Shown: piece by piece, positions 1-5,205 of the stretch
Layout: every line of letters begins with the position of its first letter
How positions within the stretch are numbered: position 1 is the first letter of the stretch
Assembly: GCA_017632825.1 (NCBI GenBank)
Contig: JAGBQP010000109.1
Span: forward strand, 1 to 6,362
DNA length: 6,362 nucleotides
Source of the DNA: Prevotella sp.
Lineage (GTDB): Bacteria > Bacteroidota > Bacteroidia > Bacteroidales > Bacteroidaceae
Direction: 5' to 3'
The notes under the pieces: generated by a model
What the model saw: only the letters and a program-made list of their open reading frames with translations
What the model was told of the DNA's origin: nothing
The model's database searches: none
Translations under genes and position numbers: made by a program

Positions 1-1
1 C

Positions 2-346
2 GAAGACGAGTTGCATGTTGGTCAGTGGGAGCCTTACGAGAATGGACAAAATGCTTCTGTTGCATCTGCAGCTGTGACGAGCGAAACTGCGTTACAGGCT
101 CTGCTCTCCTGGATGGACCGCCACCTGTTGTCAGTGCTCCACTCTTCGACACAGATTATCATTGCTCCGGGTTACGATTACCATATCGTCCGTATGCTTA
201 TTACCAATTTCCACCAGCCGCAATCTACACTGTTGTTGCTTGTCAGCGCTTTTGTTCATGGCGATTGGCATCGCATCTACGACTACGCCCTTGCCCATGA
301 TTTCCGTTTTCTGAGTTATGGCGACTCGTCGCTGCTCATACCCTAA
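2..346 (+). CDS. queA: QueA, S-adenosylmethionine:tRNA ribosyltransferase-isomerase, C-terminal part (5' end outside window)
   Basis: QueA transfers and isomerises the ribosyl group of S-adenosylmethionine onto preQ1 at the wobble base (position 34) of tRNAs reading NAY codons, giving epoxyqueuosine; it is a cytoplasmic enzyme. The window opens inside the gene, and about 114 residues are visible, ending at TAA 344-346. The best evidence is the C-terminal signature: an IIIAPGYDY segment, then LITNFHQPQSTLLLLVSAF, then YALAHDFRFLSYGDSSLLIP. This matches the family pattern ITNFHxPxSTLLxLVSAF ... AHDYRFxSYGDxxL, and the VGQWEPYE segment near the window start fits the Bacteroidota form. The C-terminus looks intact. 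It is the first visible gene of a run in which the next start lies only 12 bp downstream, so it is probably in one operon with the two glycosyltransferase-like genes. I am very sure of the identity; the start cannot be seen. Confidence 0.95.
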   Translation, partial: EDELHVGQWEPYENGQNASVASAAVTSETALQALLSWMDRHLLSVLHSSTQIIIAPGYDYHIVRMLITNFHQPQSTLLLLVSAFVHGDWHRIYDYALAHDFRFLSYGDSSLLIP

Positions 347-358
347 CAGTCCATTTCC

Positions 359-955
359 ATGAATACCTCCGAGAAGACACCCTCATTCAGCATCATCGTT
401 GCGGTTCGTGACCAGGCTGAGGCCCTTCAGAGTTATCTGACCGCCTTGGCAGCGCAGCAATACGCCGACTTCCAAATTGTGGTTGTCGATGAGAGTTCTA
501 CAGACAACACCAGTGACCTGTTGAGCAATTTGCGTGAAAATAATCCCCGTCTTTATAGCACCTTTGTGCCCCAATATCATTTTCAGCGAAACCTCCGCAG
601 GCTTGCTCTAACCATTGGTATGAAAGCCGCTAAGGGTGAATGGGTTGTGTTTGCTGATGTTGATGGATTTCAGCCTTCCCAAACGTGGCTTTCTGAGCTG
701 TCGAAATTTGCAGTAAGTCCTCACCAATTGCTATTAGGATATGTCAGGCATAAGACGGGCGATGTGCAGCTGAAACCTTTCGATGACCTCCGTAAGGCTC
801 AGAGTCTGATTGCAAAAACCGAGCAACGCCGCCTCTCTGGTGGTGGCCGTTTGTTTGGTATTCTACATCACGATTATGACTTTCTGGTTGTTCGCCATGA
901 CTTAGGCCATGAGTTGCTGCGCCTGTTTGAGTCCACCAAACAACACCGCCTATGA
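359..955 (+). CDS. Short family 2 (GT-A) glycosyltransferase-like protein
   Basis: This 198-residue protein has the start of a GT-A fold typical of GT2. There is a FSIIVAVRDQAEALQSYL strand-loop-helix at residues 10-27, a VVVDESSTDNT nucleotide-binding segment at 41-51 (D44, D49), and a KAAKGEWVVFADVDGFQPS segment at 89-107 with D100-V-D102 as the likely DxD metal site. Such enzymes move a sugar from a nucleotide donor to a glycan or lipid acceptor at the inner membrane face; donor and acceptor cannot be told here. It is short: many Bacteroidota GT2 proteins of this kind are longer and end in membrane helices, absent here. The region after residue 150, where I would expect a GxGxNLAY-like motif (recalled from the family), reads RLFGILHHDYDFLVVR and looks eroded. 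ATG 359 follows queA by 12 bp and has no clear Shine-Dalgarno site. TGA overlaps the next ATG (952-955), implying coupling. It may be a divergent or only partly active enzyme. Confidence 0.75.
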   Translation: MNTSEKTPSFSIIVAVRDQAEALQSYLTALAAQQYADFQIVVVDESSTDNTSDLLSNLRENNPRLYSTFVPQYHFQRNLRRLALTIGMKAAKGEWVVFADVDGFQPSQTWLSELSKFAVSPHQLLLGYVRHKTGDVQLKPFDDLRKAQSLIAKTEQRRLSGGGRLFGILHHDYDFLVVRHDLGHELLRLFESTKQHRL

Positions 956-2025
956 GAGTACTCCATCTCTATCCCGATGACGATCAGCTTGTTGCCAGTC
1001 ATGTGGCTATGCTGCGTGAACGAGAGGAACCGTTTAACGGGCGTCCCGACATCGTCCACGTTCATGGCTGCTGGCGTTATTCCATCGTTCGTCAGGCGTT
1101 ACGTCTCCATCGTGAGGGAGCACGTATCGTCATGACGCCTCACGGCGGTCTTGAACCATGGATTGTCAGTCAGCGCCGCCTTACGGAGAAACTTAGTAAG
1201 ACACTGCTCTGGCAGCGTCGCATGGTTGAGAATGCTTATGTTCTCATTGCCCAGGGACCCATGGAGTCCACTGCGCTTACTACCTTAGGGTGGAATCCCC
1301 GCGTCGAGACCATCCGCAATGCTGTCATCACCAATAGCATTACCCCCGAGGCCATGCGTCAGCATACACAGGAAGTTTACCGCAAGGTTATGGACTCCGA
1401 TACCATTGAACTGATGGATGCCGCAGGCCGTGTGTTGTTGTCGCAGCTTCTCAAGGCAGGTATTACTGGTGACCGTCGTTGGGTGACTTCTACTATGTCT
1501 CATCCTGCTACTGCTGCTTCATCTGCATCAGACCAGCAGAGCCCCGTTGCTACGCCCCCCATTGAAATACCTTCAGGGCCCAATAGAGAAACGGTTTGGC
1601 GTCAACTCCTGGTTTATGCTGATCATGAGAACGTTAGAGCGGTTGTTGATCGTGGTCTTCATGTGCTCGGTATCCGTCCCCCTTACGTAGAGACCGCTCA
1701 TATTCGTAGTTACCTGCCTACAGACTATCAGTTGCCGAAAGTCGAGAACCACACCGTGGTTGGCATCGTCTGTGAAATGCAACACGGTCCTCTAACGCTA
1801 CGTCAGTTCGTAGAGCTCGATCGCGCATTGCGTCGCGCTGATGCCGATGACGAAGCCATCATCGAACAGCTCACAGAGAAACATCTTCTTCGTTTCTTTC
1901 GTCGTATTCTTCAGCTGCTTCAGGAACAAACACTTCTTGACGAGGGTTTCTTGCCCATATCGCCTCTCGACGATGGAGCCACAGCTGCTCTTCGCCTCCA
2001 ATTGTTCCGTCATTTGCGTATTTAA
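952..2025 (+). CDS. GT4-like N-terminal half joined to an unrecognised C-terminal domain
   Basis: This is a 357-residue protein. Residues 1-130 resemble the acceptor-side Rossmann half of GT-B family 4 glycosyltransferases: RVLHLYPDDD at the start, PDIVHVHGCW at 32-41, ARIVMTPHGGLEPW at 57-70, then VLIAQGPMESTALTTLGW (97-114) and VETIRNAV (118-125), which mirror the usual sugar-enzyme order of HxHG, TPHG, 'S/GxxE...LG' and 'IPNG'. The donor-binding half with its E-x7-E motif, which should follow, is not present. Instead there is a helical stretch (about 132-170), an S/A/T/P/Q-rich linker (about 179-211) and a C-terminal domain (about 212-357) rich in charged helices that I do not recognise. 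No membrane segment or signal peptide is seen, so it is probably cytoplasmic. It overlaps the upstream GT2-like gene by 4 bp (ATGA) and likely works with it. Whether it still transfers sugar is doubtful; it could be a regulatory or scaffolding relative. Confidence 0.7.
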   Translation: MRVLHLYPDDDQLVASHVAMLREREEPFNGRPDIVHVHGCWRYSIVRQALRLHREGARIVMTPHGGLEPWIVSQRRLTEKLSKTLLWQRRMVENAYVLIAQGPMESTALTTLGWNPRVETIRNAVITNSITPEAMRQHTQEVYRKVMDSDTIELMDAAGRVLLSQLLKAGITGDRRWVTSTMSHPATAASSASDQQSPVATPPIEIPSGPNRETVWRQLLVYADHENVRAVVDRGLHVLGIRPPYVETAHIRSYLPTDYQLPKVENHTVVGIVCEMQHGPLTLRQFVELDRALRRADADDEAIIEQLTEKHLLRFFRRILQLLQEQTLLDEGFLPISPLDDGATAALRLQLFRHLRI

Positions 2026-2113
2026 TCAGTCTAAGTAACCACTATTTCAGAATTGGTGTTTCGAGAGAATACAGAATATAAGAATTACCTGTCCCAGCGT
2101 AAGACTTTTGATG
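2026..2113. other. Convergent intergenic gap
   Basis: This 88-bp AT-rich stretch separates the stop of the GT4-like gene (+ strand) from the stop of the small exported protein gene (- strand). I see no hairpin with a T-tract inside it for either strand and no short gene. The nearest terminator-like structure lies just beyond it, inside the 3' end of the - strand gene. Confidence 0.6.
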
Positions 2114-2512
2114 TCATCTAACTACTTTCTTAGTAGTTTCTTTTCCTTGTTTTATAATGTAGATACCTTTCTGCGGCTTTGTGTTCTGCAGCTGCTGGCG
2201 ACCGCTGATGTCGTAGGTACTTGTAGTGCTGTTGCTACGGCTGTCGGTGGCTGGGCTGACGATGGTGGCATTGTCGCCCTGAGGGGTGTTGGAGAAGAAT
2301 ATGCAATCGAGTTTCGTCAAGGCGAACGAGCGAACGATGTCGCCATTGGTGGCGGTTAGTGTACCATTCTGAACGATCATCTTCAGTCCTTTGGCATCCA
2401 TCGTCACCTGTGTGCCATCACTGGTCCTAAATACGAAGTAGTCGTAGGAGGCGGCTCCAGTGGTTAGCGTGGCTGTTAGGAGGAGTAGGGTAGTCAATAG
2501 GTTGTGTTTCAT
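2114..2512 (-). CDS. Small exported protein with a sorting-domain-like C-terminal tail
   Basis: I do not recognise a function. The 132-residue product begins with a clear Sec signal peptide (MKHNLL, then a Leu/Thr/Ala core, ending near GAAS at residues 19-22), so the mature protein of about 110 residues leaves the cytoplasm. The middle (residues 24-75) reads YDYFVFRTSDGTQVTMDAKG ... TLTATNG ... LTKLDCIFF, a beta-rich pattern seen in many short Bacteroidota exported proteins. A Ser/Thr/Asn-rich stretch (81-99) follows, then a tail STYDISGRQ ... KGIYIIKQGKETTKKVVR. That tail resembles the end of type A C-terminal sorting domains of the type IX secretion system ('YDxxGR ... GIYIxxxxG ... KxVxx'), but it is only about 35 residues, shorter than usual. 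I chose ATG at 2512-2510: the open frame extends upstream to 2731, but that extension crosses the promoter and the transporter start and would bury the signal peptide. The gene stands alone with its own promoter. Confidence 0.72.
   Translation of the reverse strand: MKHNLLTTLLLLTATLTTGAASYDYFVFRTSDGTQVTMDAKGLKMIVQNGTLTATNGDIVRSFALTKLDCIFFSNTPQGDNATIVSPATDSRSNSTTSTYDISGRQQLQNTKPQKGIYIIKQGKETTKKVVR
2120..2153 (+). terminator. Possible rho-independent terminator of the queA-GT operon
   Basis: AACTACT (2120-2126) pairs perfectly with AGTAGTT (2132-2138) around a 5-nt loop, and a T-rich stretch, TCTTTTCCTTGTTTT, follows on the + strand. The 7-bp stem is AT-rich and the T-tract is broken by C and G, so the signal is weak. 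It sits about 95 bp after the stop of the GT4-like gene and within the last codons of the convergent - strand gene. On the - strand no T-tract follows the stem. Confidence 0.35.
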
Positions 2513-2546
2513 CGTCTTGCTACTTGTTATATTTGCATTCCGCCGG

Positions 2547-2578
2547 CAAAGGTAGTCATTTTGTTGCGAAAAATCAAA
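2547..2578 (-). promoter_or_regulatory. Bacteroidota-type promoter of the small exported protein gene
   Basis: On the - strand a TTTG (-33 element, 2578-2575) is followed after exactly 20 bp by TACCTTTG (-7 element, 2554-2547). This fits the Bacteroidota consensus TTTG-N19-21-TAnnTTTG fully. Transcription would begin near 2543, giving a leader of about 30 nt before ATG 2512. The leader is A-rich with no Shine-Dalgarno site, usual for this phylum. Confidence 0.8.
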
Positions 2579-2605
2579 TCTGATTGGAAAAAAGCCTGAT
2601 TTTTC
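2568..2605. repeat. Perfect 9-bp inverted repeat in the divergent promoter region
   Basis: GAAAAATCA (2568-2576) and TGATTTTTC (2597-2605) are perfect inverted copies separated by 20 bp. The left arm overlaps the -33 element of the left-facing promoter (2575-2578), and the right arm lies about 34 bp upstream of the right-facing -7 element. A smaller imperfect dyad, AATC-T-GATT (2577-2585), lies between the arms. The placement would suit an operator for a dimeric regulator, but the arms are AT-rich and could arise by chance. Confidence 0.4.
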
Positions 2606-2638
2606 CGTTGAATAGCATCGTAAACGAAAAAAAAGTTG

Positions 2639-2648
2639 TACCTTTGCA
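2639..2648 (+). promoter_or_regulatory. Promoter -7 element of the SulP-pseudouridine synthase operon
   Basis: TACCTTTGCA matches the TAnnTTTG -7 element, often followed by CA in this phylum. It is preceded by an A-rich tract (2622-2634). No TTTG is found 19-21 bp upstream (the stretch there reads AATAGCATCG), and the nearest TTG is 28 bp away, so the -33 element is poor and an activator may be needed. Transcription would start near 2650, leaving a leader of about 55 nt before ATG 2705. Confidence 0.65.
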
Positions 2649-2704
2649 GTCGTTTTCAGGAAAGTAGAAAAATAGATAAAGATTAGTAATTCGTAAAACA
2701 CGTC

Positions 2705-4429
2705 ATGACGACATTCGATTTTAAGCCGCAATTATTTGCGACTCTCAAGAATTATTCACACAAGCAGTTTACTACCGACCTCTTGGCCGGTATCATTGTT
2801 GGTATTGTAGCTCTGCCACTGGCCATAGCCTTCGGCATAGCCTCGGGTGTAACCCCTGAGAAGGGTATTATCACCGCTATCGTAGCAGGTCTCATTGTTT
2901 CCGTCTTTGGTGGCTCAAAGGTGCAGATAGGCGGTCCTACAGGTGCGTTCATTATTATTATTTATGGCATCATCCAGCAGTATGGCTTTGAGGGCTTGAC
3001 CATTGCAACTCTGATGGCAGGCGTTTTCCTTATTTTGTTTGGCGTGCTCCATCTAGGCACTATTATCAAGTACATTCCATACCCCATCATTGTGGGTTTT
3101 ACCTCTGGTATTGCCCTTACCATCTTTACAACACAGATTAAAGACCTGTTAGGTCTGACTATGGAAAGTGTGCCTTCCGATTTCATAGAGAAGTGGATGG
3201 TTTACTTCGGTTCATTCCCCACCATCGACTGTTGGAGTGCTGCCGTTGGTATAGGTTCAGTGGCTCTCATTGCTGTGTGGCCCAAAGTTACCGCTCTTTC
3301 GCTCTTCAACTATCCCGCTCTTCAGTTCTTCCGCAAGTTGCCCGGCTCACTTATAGCCATCATTGTCATGACGGTGGCAACTCTGCTGCTTAAGCAGTAT
3401 GCAGGCATTACTTCCATTGAGACCATTGGCGACCGCTTTTCTATCTCAAATGAGTTACCAGGTGCTACTGTGCCTGCTTTATCATGGGATACTATCAAGG
3501 GCCTTGTGTCACCAGCTATCACCATTGCCATTCTTGGTGCTATTGAGTCTCTGCTCTCTGCCACTGTTGCCGATGGTGTCATTGGTGCTCGTCACTCCAG
3601 TAACACCGAACTGATAGCCCAGGGTATGGCGAACCTTGCTTCACCTCTCTTTGGCGGTATTCCTGCCACAGGTGCCATTGCCCGTACGATGACCAATATT
3701 AACAATGGTGGTCGCACCCCTGTGGCCGGTATCATCCATGCTGTTGTGCTGTTGCTCATCTTCCTCTTCCTCATGCCTTTAGCTAAGTATATCCCAATGG
3801 CATGTCTGGCGGGCGTGCTTGTTATTGTCAGCTACGGTATGAGTGGTTGGCGATCCTTTGCTTCAATTATGAAGAATCCTAAGAGTGATGTTATTGTTCT
3901 CTGGGTTACTTTCCTGCTCACCGTCATCTTCGACTTGACGATAGCCATCGAGGTTGGTCTGATTTGTGCCTGTCTGCTCTTCATGCGCCGCATGGCTGAG
4001 ACTACCGATGTCAAGGTTATCAGCGACGAGATCAACCCTGCTGAGGAGGATAGCGACTTCCAACTCGGTAACCTTGAACATCTTACCATCCCCGAGGGAG
4101 TTGAGGTCTATGAGATTAACGGTCCCTACTTCTTTGGTGCTGGCAATAAGTTCGAGGAGATTATGGGCTCTTTAGGACACCATCGTCCTAAGGTGCGTAT
4201 CATTCGTATGCGTAAAGTGCCATTCGTTGACTCTACCGGTATTCACAACCTTACCAACCTCTGCCTCATGTCACAGCAGGACGGCATTCAGGTCGTTCTC
4301 TCCGGTGTTAATGAGCGAGTGCAGGCTGTACTTCACAAAGCTCGTTTTGATGAGTTGATAGGTACAGACAATATCTGTAGTCACATTAATATCGCGCTTG
4401 AACGCGCCAATCAGCTTTTATGCAAGTAG
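2705..4429 (+). CDS. SulP/SLC26 family anion transporter with C-terminal STAS domain
   Basis: This 574-residue inner-membrane protein has full SulP length. The transmembrane part spans about residues 23-428 with many hydrophobic segments. It opens with DLLAGIIVGIVALPLAIAFG (25-44), followed by the family region AIVAGLIVSVFGGSKVQIGG (58-77) and GPTGAF (77-82). Later comes the conserved block ESLLSATVADGVIGARHSSN (281-300), then ELIAQGMANLASPLFGGIPATG (302-323). The cytoplasmic STAS domain (about 457-572) includes YEINGPYFFGAG (469-480) and VPFVDSTGIHNL (505-516), whose DST matches the anti-sigma-antagonist-like loop that is phosphorylatable in related proteins. Family members carry sulfate, bicarbonate, chloride or C4-dicarboxylates, usually by H+ or Na+ symport; neither this sequence nor its neighbours settles the substrate. 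No sulfate-assimilation gene or carbonic anhydrase lies nearby. ATG 2705 fits the N-terminus expected before the first helix. The stop overlaps the next gene by 10 bp. Confidence 0.93.
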   Translation: MTTFDFKPQLFATLKNYSHKQFTTDLLAGIIVGIVALPLAIAFGIASGVTPEKGIITAIVAGLIVSVFGGSKVQIGGPTGAFIIIIYGIIQQYGFEGLTIATLMAGVFLILFGVLHLGTIIKYIPYPIIVGFTSGIALTIFTTQIKDLLGLTMESVPSDFIEKWMVYFGSFPTIDCWSAAVGIGSVALIAVWPKVTALSLFNYPALQFFRKLPGSLIAIIVMTVATLLLKQYAGITSIETIGDRFSISNELPGATVPALSWDTIKGLVSPAITIAILGAIESLLSATVADGVIGARHSSNTELIAQGMANLASPLFGGIPATGAIARTMTNINNGGRTPVAGIIHAVVLLLIFLFLMPLAKYIPMACLAGVLVIVSYGMSGWRSFASIMKNPKSDVIVLWVTFLLTVIFDLTIAIEVGLICACLLFMRRMAETTDVKVISDEINPAEEDSDFQLGNLEHLTIPEGVEVYEINGPYFFGAGNKFEEIMGSLGHHRPKVRIIRMRKVPFVDSTGIHNLTNLCLMSQQDGIQVVLSGVNERVQAVLHKARFDELIGTDNICSHINIALERANQLLCK

Positions 4430-5124
4430 TTTACGAGGACAACCACATCATCATCGTCTCCAAGAAGAGCGGTGAGATTGTGCAGGGTGACAAAACCGGT
4501 GACGAACCCCTTAGCGAAACTGTAAAACAGTACCTGAAGGAGAAATATCAGAAGCCCGGTGCTGTCTTCCTGGGGGTTGTTCATCGTCTTGACCGCCCAG
4601 TGGCTGGTCTCGTGGTCTTTGCCCGTACTTCCAAAGCCCTCAGCCGTCTCAACAAGATGTTTGCCGAGGGTCAGGTGCATAAAACCTATTGGGCTATAGT
4701 CGAACGTGCCGGACTGAAGGCAGAAAGTGCTGAGCTGTGTCACTGGCTTGTACGCAACGAGCAGCAGAACAAATCCTATGCTTACGATCGCGAAGTACCA
4801 CGTTCGAAGAAAGCCGTGCTCCGCTATCGTACTCTTTGTGTTGGCGACCACTATGCCTTACTTGAAGTTCAGCTGCTCACAGGCCGTCATCACCAGATAC
4901 GCTGTCAGCTCTCGAAGGCAGGCACGCCTATCAAGGGCGACCTTAAGTATGGTGCCCGCCGTTCAAACCCTGATGGCAGTATCTCATTGCTGTCCCGCCG
5001 TGTGGAGTTTGTCCACCCTGTATCCCAACAGTCTATCGTCGTTGAGTCACCTCTGCCTGAGGGCGACAATCTCTGGCGCCAATTATCGCATGAGGCCTTT
5101 GGTCACTTACCTTCGAAACGGTAA
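4420..5124 (+). CDS. RluA-family RNA pseudouridine synthase
   Basis: This 234-residue cytoplasmic enzyme isomerises uridine to pseudouridine in rRNA or tRNA. Motif I is at residues 55-63, HRLDRPVAG, with D58 the catalytic aspartate. Other family marks are YEDNHIIIVSKKSGEIVQGD at 5-24, KTYWAIV at 88-94, and TGRHHQIRCQLSKAGTPIKG at 154-173, the uracil-pocket and arginine region. There is no N-terminal S4 RNA-binding domain, so it is a compact single-domain member; the exact RNA target (RluA, RluC, RluD or TruC type) cannot be assigned from sequence alone. The ATG lies inside the end of the transporter gene (overlap 4420-4429), which points to cotranscription and translational coupling from the SulP promoter. 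No independent promoter is obvious. The functional link to an anion transporter is unknown and may only reflect operon packing. Confidence 0.92.
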   Translation: MQVVYEDNHIIIVSKKSGEIVQGDKTGDEPLSETVKQYLKEKYQKPGAVFLGVVHRLDRPVAGLVVFARTSKALSRLNKMFAEGQVHKTYWAIVERAGLKAESAELCHWLVRNEQQNKSYAYDREVPRSKKAVLRYRTLCVGDHYALLEVQLLTGRHHQIRCQLSKAGTPIKGDLKYGARRSNPDGSISLLSRRVEFVHPVSQQSIVVESPLPEGDNLWRQLSHEAFGHLPSKR

Positions 5125-5158
5125 GTGATAATAAATGTGAATAATGAGCGAAAAACGT

Positions 5159-5189
5159 CCACATATTTGTGTGGCGCCCCGACTTTTTT
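5159..5189 (+). terminator. Hairpin/T-tract terminator after the pseudouridine synthase, overlapping the next promoter
   Basis: CCACA (5159-5163) pairs with TGTGG (5170-5174) around a 6-nt loop; the stem can gain two more C-G pairs (5156-5157 with 5175-5176) across a bulged T. A run of six T (5184-5189) follows after 7-9 nt, a longer gap than ideal. An A5 run (5151-5155) lies on the other side, so it might also act on the - strand. Confidence is moderate to low because the stem is short and the gap long. Confidence 0.42.
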
Positions 5190-5198
5190 GTATCTTTG
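5166..5198 (+). promoter_or_regulatory. Bacteroidota-type promoter of the TamB-like gene
   Basis: TTTG (5166-5169) is followed after 21 bp by TATCTTTG (5191-5198), fitting TTTG-N19-21-TAnnTTTG. The -33 TTTG lies in the loop of the hairpin at 5159-5174. Transcription would start around 5202-5205, practically at the proposed TTG start (5206). Confidence 0.72.
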
Positions 5199-5205
5199 CA
5201 TCTGT

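Noticed and set aside
1498..1584. Possible short tandem repeat in the Ser/Ala/Pro-rich linker of the GT4-like gene
   Set aside because: The codons are repetitive in composition (GCT, TCT, CCT-like), but no unit repeats exactly; it is a low-complexity linker rather than a repeat array.
2108..2359. 83-residue + strand open frame over the exported protein gene
   Set aside because: It is antisense to a gene with a clear signal peptide and promoter and has low-complexity Val/Gly content, so it is a shadow.
2513..2704. Riboswitch or small RNA in the divergent intergenic region
   Set aside because: The predicted leaders are only about 30 and 55 nt, and no stable multi-stem structure is visible; the dyad lies upstream of both predicted transcription starts.
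2513..2731. N-terminal extension of the - strand exported protein (open frame continuing to 2731)
   Set aside because: It would overlap the transporter start and both promoters, is rich in Phe/Lys/Tyr typical of translated AT-rich intergenic DNA, and would place the signal peptide inside the protein.
4411..4851. 146-residue open frame antisense to the pseudouridine synthase
   Set aside because: The + strand frame has clear RluA motifs; the antisense product shows no recognisable domain and no promoter-like site, so it is a shadow.
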